Shown here: piece after piece, positions 56,304 through 64,000 of the stretch | Position numbering within the stretch: the first letter of the stretch is position 1 | Layout of the letters: the number at the start of each line of letters is the position of its first letter | Assembly (NCBI RefSeq): GCF_900188445.1 | Contig: NZ_FZOR01000001.1 | Coordinates: 496,001 to 560,000, forward strand | Direction of reading: 5' to 3' | DNA length: 64,000 nt | From: Actinomadura meyerae | GTDB lineage: Bacteria; Actinomycetota; Actinomycetes; Streptosporangiales; Streptosporangiaceae | Notes under the pieces: model-generated | The model's input: the letters and a program-made list of their open reading frames with translations, nothing else | Database searches by the model: none | Told to the model about the DNA's origin: nothing | Position numbers and translations under genes: made by a program

Positions 56304-57611
56304 GTGATTTCCCGTATCGACCTGCGCGGCTCGCTTCCCGGCGACCTGCGCTCCGTGCTGCCCCGCGCCGAGCTCGACGTCGAGGCCGCCCTGGACAAGG
56401 TGCGGCCCATCTGCGAGGACGTGCGCCATCGCGGCTCGGACGCGGTGCGGGAGTACACCAGGGAGTTCGACGGCGTCGAGCTGGAGAGCACGCGGGTGCC
56501 GGTCGCGGCCGTCCACCAGGCCCTCGCCGCCCTCGACCCCGCCGTCCGCGACGCGCTGGAGGAGAGCATCCGCCGCGCCCGCGCCGTGCACCGCGACCAG
56601 CGCCGCGCCGATGTGACGACGCGGGTCGTCCCGGGCGGCACGGTCACCGAGCGGTGGATCCCGGTGGGCCGGGTCGGCCTGTACGTGCCGGGCGGGCGGG
56701 CCGTGTACCCGTCCAGCGTGGTCATGAACGTCGTCCCCGCACAGGAGGCCGGCGTCGGCTCCCTCGCGGTGACCTCGCCCGCGCAGAAGGACTCCGGCGG
56801 CCTGCCGCACCCGACCATCCTGGCGGCCTGCGCGCTCCTCGGGGTCGACGAGGTGTACGCGGCGGGCGGCGCGCAGGCCATCGCGATGTTCGCCTACGGC
56901 ACCGACGAGTGCCCCCGCGCCGACCTCGTCACCGGCCCCGGCAACGTCTACGTCGCCGCCGCCAAGCGGCTGCTCAAGGGCGTGATCGGCATCGACGCCG
57001 AGGCCGGGCCGACCGAGATCGCGATCCTCGCCGACGGCACCGCGAGCCCGGTGGACGTCGCCGCCGACCTGATCAGCCAGGCCGAGCACGACACGCTCGC
57101 CGCCGCCGTCCTGGTCACCGACTCGGTGCGGCTCGCCGACGAGGTCGAGACCGAGCTGAAGGCGCAGGTCGCCCGGACCAGGCACACCGAGCGGATCACC
57201 GAGGCGCTCGCCGGGCGGCAGTCCGGCATCGTGCTGGTGGACGGCGTCGAGGACGGCCTGAAGGTCGTGGACGCCTACGCCGCCGAGCACCTGGAGATCC
57301 AGACCGCCGACGCCGCCGCGGTCGCCGCCCGCGTCCGCAACGCCGGCGCGGTGTTCGTGGGGCGGCACGCCCCCGTGTCGCTCGGCGACTACCTCGCCGG
57401 GTCCAACCACGTCCTGCCGACCGGCGGGTGCGCCTGCCACTCCTCCGGGCTGTCGGTCCAGTCGTTCCTGCGCGGCGTCCACGTCGTCGAGTACGACCGG
57501 GACGCCCTCGCCGAGGCCACCGCGCGCGTGGTCGCGCTCGCCGAGGCCGAGGACCTGCCCGCCCACGGCGCCGCCCTGAAGGCCCGCTTCGACTGGGAGA
57601 TCCCCTCGTGA
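56304..57611 (+). CDS. hisD: Histidinol dehydrogenase
   Basis: Zinc enzyme oxidising histidinol to histidine in two NAD-dependent steps. The 435-aa protein has [62 protein letters not shown], the Zn/catalytic region [18 protein letters not shown] and AEHLEIQT, and the C-terminal [15 protein letters not shown] segment ([16 protein letters not shown]). First of the his run; GTGA overlap with hisC. Confidence 0.96.
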   Translation: MISRIDLRGSLPGDLRSVLPRAELDVEAALDKVRPICEDVRHRGSDAVREYTREFDGVELESTRVPVAAVHQALAALDPAVRDALEESIRRARAVHRDQRRADVTTRVVPGGTVTERWIPVGRVGLYVPGGRAVYPSSVVMNVVPAQEAGVGSLAVTSPAQKDSGGLPHPTILAACALLGVDEVYAAGGAQAIAMFAYGTDECPRADLVTGPGNVYVAAAKRLLKGVIGIDAEAGPTEIAILADGTASPVDVAADLISQAEHDTLAAAVLVTDSVRLADEVETELKAQVARTRHTERITEALAGRQSGIVLVDGVEDGLKVVDAYAAEHLEIQTADAAAVAARVRNAGAVFVGRHAPVSLGDYLAGSNHVLPTGGCACHSSGLSVQSFLRGVHVVEYDRDALAEATARVVALAEAEDLPAHGAALKARFDWEIPS

Positions 57612-58759
57612 CCTCGCTCAACGACCTGCCGCTGCGGGACGACCTGCGCGGCCGGGAGCCCTACGGCGCGCCGCAGCTGGACGTCCCGTACGCGCTGAAC
57701 ACCAACGAGAACCCGTACCCGCCGTCCGAGCACCTGGTGAAGGCCCTCGGCGAGGCGGTCATGGACGTCGCCGCCGGGCTGAACCGTTACCCCGACCGCG
57801 ACGCGGTCGCGCTGCGCACCGACCTCGCGGCGTACCTGGACACCGACACGCCCGGCGCCGGCCTCACCTGGGAGCGGGTGTGGGCGGCCAACGGCTCCAA
57901 CGAGATCATCCAGCAGATCCTGCAGGCGTTCGGCGGGCCGGGCCGCACCGCGCTCGGCTTCGAGCCGTCCTACTCGATGCACCCGATCATCACCGCCGTG
58001 TCCGGGACCCGCTGGGTGAACGCGTTCCGCGACGAGGACTTCGGCCTCGAACCCGAGCGCGCGGTCGCCGCCGTCGCCGAGTACCGCCCCGACGTGGTGT
58101 TCCTCACCTCGCCGAACAACCCGACCGGCACCGCGCTGCCGCTCGCCGCGATCGAGGCGGTGCTGGAGGCCGCGCCGGGCATGGTCGTCGTCGACGAGGC
58201 GTACGCCGAGTTCCGCCGGGAGGGCACTCCCTCGGCGCTGACGCTGCTGGCCGGCAACCCGCGGCTGATCGTCACCCGGACGATGTCGAAGGCGTTCGCG
58301 ATGGCCGGGACCCGGCTCGGCTACCTGGCCGCCGACCCCGCGGTGATCGAGGCGCTGCTGCTCGTCCGGATGCCCTACCACCTGTCGTCGGTCACCCAGG
58401 CCGTCGCCCGGACCGCACTCGCGCACGGCGAGGAGCTGCTCGGCGGCGTCGCCGCGCTGCGCCGCGAGCGCGACGACCTCGTGGCCTGGTTGCGCGGCGA
58501 GGGGTACCGGGTGGCCGACTCCGACGCCAACTTCGTCCTGTTCGGAACGTTCGAGAACCGGCGTAGGGTCTGGGAGGGGCTGCTGGAGCGCGGCGTGCTG
58601 ATCCGCGAGGTCGGGCCGCCCGAGTGGCTGCGGGTCAGCGTCGGGGCGCCCGAGGAGATGGCCGCGTTCCGCACCGCGCTCCGCGAGGCGTGCGAAGCGG
58701 CGGCCCCCGGGGCCGGAACGGCCGGGAACAGTGCCGGAGACAACGAGGAGAGTCTGTGA
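57608..58759 (+). CDS. hisC: Histidinol-phosphate aminotransferase
   Basis: PLP-dependent conversion of imidazole acetol phosphate to histidinol phosphate. The 383-aa fold type I enzyme has [51 protein letters not shown] and the PLP lysine in [21 protein letters not shown] overlaps the hisD stop and the stop overlaps hisB (GTGA at both). Confidence 0.95.
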   Translation: MTSLNDLPLRDDLRGREPYGAPQLDVPYALNTNENPYPPSEHLVKALGEAVMDVAAGLNRYPDRDAVALRTDLAAYLDTDTPGAGLTWERVWAANGSNEIIQQILQAFGGPGRTALGFEPSYSMHPIITAVSGTRWVNAFRDEDFGLEPERAVAAVAEYRPDVVFLTSPNNPTGTALPLAAIEAVLEAAPGMVVVDEAYAEFRREGTPSALTLLAGNPRLIVTRTMSKAFAMAGTRLGYLAADPAVIEALLLVRMPYHLSSVTQAVARTALAHGEELLGGVAALRRERDDLVAWLRGEGYRVADSDANFVLFGTFENRRRVWEGLLERGVLIREVGPPEWLRVSVGAPEEMAAFRTALREACEAAAPGAGTAGNSAGDNEESL

Positions 58760-59349
58760 CGCGCAAGGGACGGGTCGAGCGCGGGACCAAGGAGACCGAG
58801 GTCCTCGTCGAGATCGACCTCGACGGCACCGGGCGGGTCGACGTCGCGACCGGCGTGGGGTTCTTCGACCACATGCTGGCCCAGCTCGGCAAGCACGGGT
58901 CGTTCGACCTCACCGTCAAGACCGCCGGCGACCTGCACATCGACAGCCACCACACGATCGAGGACACCGCGATCGCGCTCGGCCAGGCGTTCCGGGAGGC
59001 GCTCGGCGACAAGGCCGGCATCCGCCGCTTCGCCGACGCGTCGATTCCCCTCGACGAGGCGCTCGCGCAGGTCACCGTGGACGTCTCCGGCCGCCCCTAC
59101 CTGGTGCACGTCGAGCCGGACGGCATGGCCCCGATGATCGGCCCCGAGTACGACACCACGATGACCCGGCACATCTTCGAGTCGTTCGTCTCCAACGCCC
59201 GGGTCGCGCTGCACGTCCACGTGCCGTACGGGCGCAACGCCCACCACATCGTCGAGGCGCAGTTCAAGGCCCTCGCCCGCGCGCTGCGCGACGCCGTGGC
59301 GTTCGACCCGAAGGTGCACGGCGTCCCGTCCACCAAGGGGGCCCTGTAG
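58756..59349 (+). CDS. hisB: Imidazoleglycerol-phosphate dehydratase
   Basis: Monofunctional dehydratase of 197 aa, lacking the phosphatase domain fused in enterics. The duplicated fold shows [20 protein letters not shown], the metal-binding [24 protein letters not shown] and the second half [30 protein letters not shown] start coupled to hisC. A tiny membrane-protein gene follows after two bases. Confidence 0.96.
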   Translation: MTRKGRVERGTKETEVLVEIDLDGTGRVDVATGVGFFDHMLAQLGKHGSFDLTVKTAGDLHIDSHHTIEDTAIALGQAFREALGDKAGIRRFADASIPLDEALAQVTVDVSGRPYLVHVEPDGMAPMIGPEYDTTMTRHIFESFVSNARVALHVHVPYGRNAHHIVEAQFKALARALRDAVAFDPKVHGVPSTKGAL

Positions 59350-59351
59350 CC

Positions 59352-59522
59352 GTGGAGATCGGCGACCTGCACTTCACCTACGGCACCATGGCGATCTTCG
59401 CGGTCGCGGTGTTCCTGCTGGCCGGGGTGTACAGCTTCATCAAGCAGGGCATCAAGATCGGCGCCATGATCCTGCTGGTGCTGGCCGGGCTGGCGTTCGC
59501 GGGCGGGGTGATGTGGCTGTGA
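59352..59522 (+). CDS. 56-aa two-TM membrane protein inside the his operon
   Basis: GTG at 59352 to TGA at 59522. The protein reads [10 protein letters not shown], then two hydrophobic helices ([18 protein letters not shown], ~12-29; [20 protein letters not shown], ~37-56) joined by a short basic turn IKQGIKI. It starts two bases after hisB and its stop overlaps the hisH GTG (GTGA), so it is embedded in the coupled his frame series, which supports it being real. Function unknown. I recall similarly placed small proteins in other actinobacteria, but cannot check. Confidence 0.75.
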   Translation: MEIGDLHFTYGTMAIFAVAVFLLAGVYSFIKQGIKIGAMILLVLAGLAFAGGVMWL

Positions 59523-60154
59523 CCCGGATCGTGATCCTCGACTACGGCTCGGGCAACCTGCGCTCGGCCGAGCGCGCCGTCGCCCGCGCCGGGGCGGAGG
59601 TGACCGTCACCGCCGACTGGGACGCCGCGCTGGACGCCGACGGCCTGGTGGTGCCGGGCGTCGGCGCGTTCGCCGCCTGCATGGCGGGGCTGCGCGCGGT
59701 CCGCGGCGAGCAGATCATCGGCCGCCGCCTCGCGGGCGGGCGCCCCGTCCTCGGCATCTGCGTCGGCATGCAGATCCTGTTCACCAAGGGCATCGAGCAC
59801 GGCGTCACCACCGAGGGCTGCGGCGAGTGGCCCGGCACCGTCGACCGGCTGAACGCGCCGGTCGTCCCGCACATGGGCTGGAACACCGTCGAGCCCCCGG
59901 AGGGCTCGGTCCTGTTCAACGGGCTGGCGGACGCGCGGTTCTACTTCGTGCACTCCTATGCCGCCCGCAGCTGGGACCTGGAGCCCGACCCCGCCGGCCG
60001 CATCGAGCCGCCGCTGGTCACCTGGGCCGAGCACGGCGACCGCTTCGTCGCGGCGGTGGAGAACGGCCCGCTGTGCGCGACCCAGTTCCATCCGGAGAAG
60101 TCCGGCGACGCCGGCGCCCAGCTGCTGCGCAACTGGCTCGGCACGCTGCGCTGA
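59519..60154 (+). CDS. hisH: Imidazole glycerol phosphate synthase, glutamine amidotransferase subunit
   Basis: Supplies ammonia to HisF from glutamine. The 211-aa class I amidotransferase has [16 protein letters not shown], the nucleophile Cys in [20 protein letters not shown] and the His-Glu dyad in [13 protein letters not shown]. The GTG at 59519 (GTGA overlap with the small membrane gene) is preferred over an in-frame GTG two codons earlier. Confidence 0.95.
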   Translation: MTRIVILDYGSGNLRSAERAVARAGAEVTVTADWDAALDADGLVVPGVGAFAACMAGLRAVRGEQIIGRRLAGGRPVLGICVGMQILFTKGIEHGVTTEGCGEWPGTVDRLNAPVVPHMGWNTVEPPEGSVLFNGLADARFYFVHSYAARSWDLEPDPAGRIEPPLVTWAEHGDRFVAAVENGPLCATQFHPEKSGDAGAQLLRNWLGTLR

Positions 60155-60184
60155 GCGCACGATCACCCCGTCCACCAGCCTCGA

Positions 60185-60190
60185 TAGGGT
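60185..60190 (+). promoter_or_regulatory. -10 box upstream of hisA/priA
   Basis: TAGGGT ends 6 bases before the ATG at 60197, suggesting an additional leaderless promoter for hisA-hisF within the his run. Confidence 0.45.
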
Positions 60191-60196
60191 TTCCGC

Positions 60197-60912
60197 ATGA
60201 CTTTGACGCTCCTTCCCGCGGTCGACGTCGCCGACGGCCAGGCGGTCCGCCTGGTCCAGGGCGAGGCCGGCACCGAGACCTCCTACGGCGCCCCGCTGGA
60301 GGCGGCGCTCGCCTGGCAGCGGGCCGGGGCGGAGTGGATCCATCTGGTCGACCTGGACGCGGCGTTCGGGCGCGGCTCCAACCGGGAGCTGCTCGCCGAG
60401 GTGACCGGGCGGCTGGACGTGAAGGTGGAGCTGTCCGGCGGCATCCGCGACGACGCGTCGCTGGAGGCGGCCCTGTCCACCGGCTGCGCCCGCGTCAACA
60501 TCGGCACCGCCGCGCTGGAGGACCCGGAGTGGTGCCGCAAGATCATCGCCTCGCACGGCGACAAGATCGCGGTGGGGCTGGACGTGCGGGGCACGACGCT
60601 CGCCGCGCGCGGCTGGACGCGGGAGGGCGGCGACCTGTGGGAGGTCCTCGCCCGGCTGGAGGACGACGGCTGCCCCCGCTACGTCGTCACCGACGTCACC
60701 AAGGACGGGACGCTCCGCGGCCCCAACACCGAGCTGCTCCGCGAGGTGTGCGCGCGGACCGACAAGCCCGTCGTCGCCTCCGGCGGCGTGTCGTCGCTCG
60801 ACGACCTGCGGGCGCTGGCCGGGCTCGTCCCCGACGGAGTCGAGGGCGCGATCGTCGGCAAGGCGCTGTACGCGCAGGCGTTCACGCTCGAAGAGGCCCT
60901 GGAGGCCGTGAA

Positions 60913-60916
<4 letters not shown>
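60197..60916 (+). CDS. hisA: Phosphoribosyl isomerase A (HisA; likely bifunctional PriA)
   Basis: TIM-barrel isomerase of 239 aa acting on ProFAR; in actinobacteria the same protein (PriA) usually also does the TrpF step of tryptophan synthesis. Half-barrel motifs: [21 protein letters not shown] with catalytic Asp, [27 protein letters not shown], and the C-terminal [20 protein letters not shown] with the second Asp, [11 protein letters not shown] and GAIVGKALY. The bifunctional role is inferred from the phylum. GTGA overlap with hisF. Confidence 0.93.
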
Positions 60917-61674
<758 letters not shown>

Positions 61675-61717
61675 AGCGATCCCCCGAGCAAGGAACCCCC
61701 CGAGCAAGGACCCCCGT

Positions 61718-62563
61718 ATGACCATCGCGTTCGCGACCTGTTCCCTGCTGCCCGACGGCAGCGACGACGTGCGGGCCCTGACCGGCGCGCTCGCCCCGCT
61801 GGGCGTCGAGGCCGAAACCGTGATCTGGGACGCCGGCGTCGACTGGTCCCGCTACGACCTCGTCGTCATCCGCTCCACCTGGGACTACCCCGAGCGCCGC
61901 GACGCGTTCACGGCGTGGGCGGACGGCCTGCCCCGCGTCCTCAACCCGGCCGGGGTCATCCGGTGGAACACCGACAAGCGCTACCTGCGCGACCTCGCCG
62001 CCGCCGGGCTGCCGGTCGTCCCGACCCGCTGGGACCCCGACGACGTCCCCGCCGACTGGCCGGAGTACGTGGTCAAGCCGGCGGTCTCCATCGGGTCCGG
62101 CGACACGGCCCGCTGGGGCCCCGGCGAGCGCGAGCAGGCCCGCGCCCACCTGCGCTCGCTCCGCGACGCGGGCCGGACGGCGATGGTCCAGCCGTACCTG
62201 TCCGCCGTCGACGGCGTCGGCGAGACGGCACTGGTCTACTGCGACGGCGAGTTCAGCCACGCCGGACGCAAGGCGCAGATCCTCACCGCCGGAGCGGGCA
62301 TCCAGGGCCCGGTACGCGGTGACACCACGCGCGGGCAGGTCACCGCCGCGACCGCCACGCGGGCGGAACTGGACGTCGCCCGCCGAGCCCTGGCCGCCGT
62401 CCCCGGCGGTGAAGACCTCCTGTACGCCCGAGTCGACCTCATCCCCGGCCCCGACGGCGAGCCGCTCATCGTCGAGCTCGAGCTGACCGAACCGAACCTC
62501 TACCTGCAACTCGCCCCCAACGCTGCCGACCGCTTCGCGAAAGCGATCGCCGCCAGGTTGTAG
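61718..62563 (+). CDS. ATP-grasp domain protein (DcsG/RimK-like)
   Basis: A 281-aa ligase-like protein. Seen: the N-terminal IRSTWDYPERRDAF motif typical of a STWDY-containing ATP-grasp group, RWNTDKRYLRDLAAAGLPVVPT, the ATP-binding YVVKPAVSIGSGDTARW, and metal-ligand region ELDVARRALAAVPGGEDLLYARVDLIPGPDGEPLIVELELTEPNLYLQL. Relatives include the cycloserine enzyme DcsG and glutathione-synthetase-like proteins; the substrates here are unknown. Two tandem copies of CCCCCGAGCAAGGA-type sequence (61681-61710) lie before the ATG. Converges with the next gene 12 bases on. Confidence 0.85.
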   Translation: MTIAFATCSLLPDGSDDVRALTGALAPLGVEAETVIWDAGVDWSRYDLVVIRSTWDYPERRDAFTAWADGLPRVLNPAGVIRWNTDKRYLRDLAAAGLPVVPTRWDPDDVPADWPEYVVKPAVSIGSGDTARWGPGEREQARAHLRSLRDAGRTAMVQPYLSAVDGVGETALVYCDGEFSHAGRKAQILTAGAGIQGPVRGDTTRGQVTAATATRAELDVARRALAAVPGGEDLLYARVDLIPGPDGEPLIVELELTEPNLYLQLAPNAADRFAKAIAARL

Positions 62564-62575
62564 TGGCCCGTCGGG

Positions 62576-64000
62576 CTAACGCGCGTCCTCTGCGGGGGCG
62601 GGGGTGGCGGCTTCGGGGGAGTGCTCCGCGATCGGCAGGATGATCGCGGAGGGGTGGTCGGGGTCGTGGAAGAGCTCCTGGTGGGCCTCGAGCATGCGGG
62701 TCGTCGCGGTCGCCAGGGGAGCGCCGGTGCCGGGGTTGGCGGCCACCTTGGGGTGGGCGCCGCTGGTGACGTGCACGCGGACGCGGTGGCCGCGCTGGAA
62801 GCGGTGCCCGGTGGGCCACAGGTCGACGGCGATGCGGCGGACGCCGCGGGTGCCGACGGGTTTCTCCGCGGCCGCGGGGAGCCGCAGGCCGCCCTCGCAG
62901 ACGTTGCGGGACGTCCCGTCCGGCGCGACGTCGCAGAGCCGGACGACGAAGTCGGTGTGCTCGCGGTCGGAGCGGACGAACAGGTCGGCGCCGACCGGGC
63001 CGATCACGTCGAGGTCGGTGGTGAGGGCGGGGGAGGTGAACGCCAGGACGTCGGGGCGCCGCTCCAGCGGGCGGTTGTCGACGGGGCGGGAGCTGCCGAG
63101 CAGGGTGGGCCCGCCGAGCGCGGGCGTGGGGTCGGACGGGTCGAAGGTGTAGGTGCTCGGCGGGCGGTCCTGGGGGCCGTCCTCGCCGAGGCCGCGCGCG
63201 CCCGGCGGGCCGCCGTGCAGGTGCCAGCGGACCTGCCGGGTGCCGGGCGGGGGCCAGTCGCGGTAGTGCCGCCATTCGCGGGCGCCGGTGATGTAGAGCC
63301 GGACGGGGTCGGCGCGCAGCCCGGACGGGTCGCCCTGCAGGTGGGCGCGGAACCAGGCGAGCGACTCGCGGATGCCGGGCAGGCCGTGCCGGGCGTCGGT
63401 GTGCCACCAGGGCCCGATGGTCAGGTACGGGGTGTGCCCGGCGCCGCGCAGCGCGAGGTAGTCCTTGATCTGCCAGGGCAGGAACACGTCGTACCAGCCG
63501 CCGAGCAGGGTGACGGGCGCCTCGACCCGCCCGACGGTGCCGCTGAAGTCGCGCCGGTCCCAGTAGCGGCCGGGGGCGCCGTGGTTGGCGAGGAGGTCCT
63601 GGTAGAAGCGCATGGGCCGGCCGCCCGCGAGGACGTCCAGCTCGGCGAGGGGGCGGCCGGAGCGGGCGGCGCGCAGGGCGCGGCGCCGGGCCGTCAGCGG
63701 CGCGGTGAGCATGCCGAGCCGCTGCTGCTGCCGGTGGGTGAGGTCGGTCCAGGTGAGCGTGGACTCCAGCGCGAACGACCCGCCGACATAGGCGGCGTCC
63801 CGGAACGACGACGCCGTGATCTGCAGCGACATCGCCTTCAGCGCCGGGCCCGCCTCGGCGGCGATCGCCCAGGCCGAGTAGCCGAGGTAGCTGGCGCCGT
63901 AGGTGGCGAACGAGCCGTGGAACCAGGGCTGCCGCTTCAGCCACTCGACGGTGGCGAGGCCGTCGTCGCGCTCGCTGCCGAGGGGGTCGAACTCGCCGCC
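62576..64000 (-). CDS. CocE/NonD family hydrolase (X-Pro dipeptidyl-peptidase S15-like), N-terminus outside window
   Basis: Alpha/beta hydrolase, 474 residues visible; the frame is open through base 64000, so the start lies beyond. Near the window edge the nucleophile elbow GASYLGYSAW is read (about 63880-63910). The Asp is in LLGGWYDVFLPWQ and the His in IGPWWHTDAR. A C-terminal jelly-roll (DUF4975/X-Pro C-domain; LAFTSPALTTDLDVIGPVGADLFVRSD, VDLWPTGHRFQRGHRVRVHVTSGAHP) completes the S15-like layout. It hydrolyses an ester or amide; substrate unknown. No signal peptide can be judged. Confidence 0.88.
   Translation of the reverse strand, partial: GGEFDPLGSERDDGLATVEWLKRQPWFHGSFATYGASYLGYSAWAIAAEAGPALKAMSLQITASSFRDAAYVGGSFALESTLTWTDLTHRQQQRLGMLTAPLTARRRALRAARSGRPLAELDVLAGGRPMRFYQDLLANHGAPGRYWDRRDFSGTVGRVEAPVTLLGGWYDVFLPWQIKDYLALRGAGHTPYLTIGPWWHTDARHGLPGIRESLAWFRAHLQGDPSGLRADPVRLYITGAREWRHYRDWPPPGTRQVRWHLHGGPPGARGLGEDGPQDRPPSTYTFDPSDPTPALGGPTLLGSSRPVDNRPLERRPDVLAFTSPALTTDLDVIGPVGADLFVRSDREHTDFVVRLCDVAPDGTSRNVCEGGLRLPAAAEKPVGTRGVRRIAVDLWPTGHRFQRGHRVRVHVTSGAHPKVAANPGTGAPLATATTRMLEAHQELFHDPDHPSAIILPIAEHSPEAATPAPAEDAR

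Overview
The window is a stretch of chromosome from a very GC-rich actinomycete (codon third positions are almost all G or C). Gene order and protein style point to Streptosporangiales, with Thermomonosporaceae/Actinomadura relatives the best guess. Evidence: F420-type luciferase-like oxidoreductase, HisA of the PriA type, SepF-YggT-DivIVA after FtsZ, meso-DAP-type MurE, an ileS translational T-box, many GTG starts, GTGA/ATGA stop-start overlaps and several -10 boxes 6-8 bases before a start codon. No rRNA, tRNA, CRISPR array, integrase or transposase was seen. Nearly all of it looks like vertically inherited core chromosome.

Layout. (1) 1-2980: end of the shikimate operon aroC-aroK-aroB-aroQ. 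(2) 3034-7487: an accessory insert (LmrA-type TetR regulator divergent from a PaaI-like thioesterase, an enoyl-CoA hydratase-family protein, an F420 LLM oxidoreductase and a Tat-exported amine oxidase). (3) 7648-9747: Xaa-Pro peptidase, efp and nusB. (4) 9752-10470: non-coding array of three ~171-bp tandem repeats with GC palindromes plus an inverted copy. (5) 10515-13098: methyltransferase, DNA polymerase IV and a DUF3040 membrane protein. (6) 13256-18041 (minus): transglutaminase, DUF58 and MoxR ATPase, divergent from (7) 18444-38680: the division/cell wall cluster mraZ-rsmH-ftsL-ftsI-murE-murF-mraY-murD-ftsW-murG-murC-ftsQ-ftsZ-pgeF-yggS-sepF-yggT-divIVA. (8) 38841-47262: a two-TM protein with two predicted metal-binding modules, a DUF1707 protein, ileS behind a T-box, a DksA/TraR zinc-finger protein, lspA and an RluD-type pseudouridine synthase. 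(9) 47266-48828 (minus): azlD, azlC and chorismate mutase behind an attenuator-like leader, divergent from dnaE (49083-52613). (10) 52662-56236: DUF6882 protein, small membrane protein, YbaK deacylase, Lon-N domain protein, PhzF-like protein. (11) 56304-61674: his genes hisD-hisC-hisB-(56-aa membrane protein)-hisH-hisA-hisF. (12) 61718-64000: ATP-grasp protein and a CocE-type hydrolase cut by the window end.

How the parts work together. The aro genes make chorismate, and a chorismate mutase further on uses it. The dcw cluster encodes lipid II synthesis (MurC-F, MraY, MurG), its use at the septum (FtsW, FtsI, FtsQ, FtsL) and the cytoskeletal/polarity factors (FtsZ, SepF, DivIVA). The most informative regulatory sequences are four 10-bp-spaced MraZ boxes on the mraZ promoter, the T-box with Shine-Dalgarno sequestrator before ileS, the attenuator-like leader before chorismate mutase, and three operator-like palindromes beside the TetR gene. 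I found no clearly novel multi-gene system. The best candidates for a second look are the duplicated H-x3-C/C-x2-C protein beside divIVA, the repeat array after nusB with a related palindrome inside murD, and the chorismate mutase leader.
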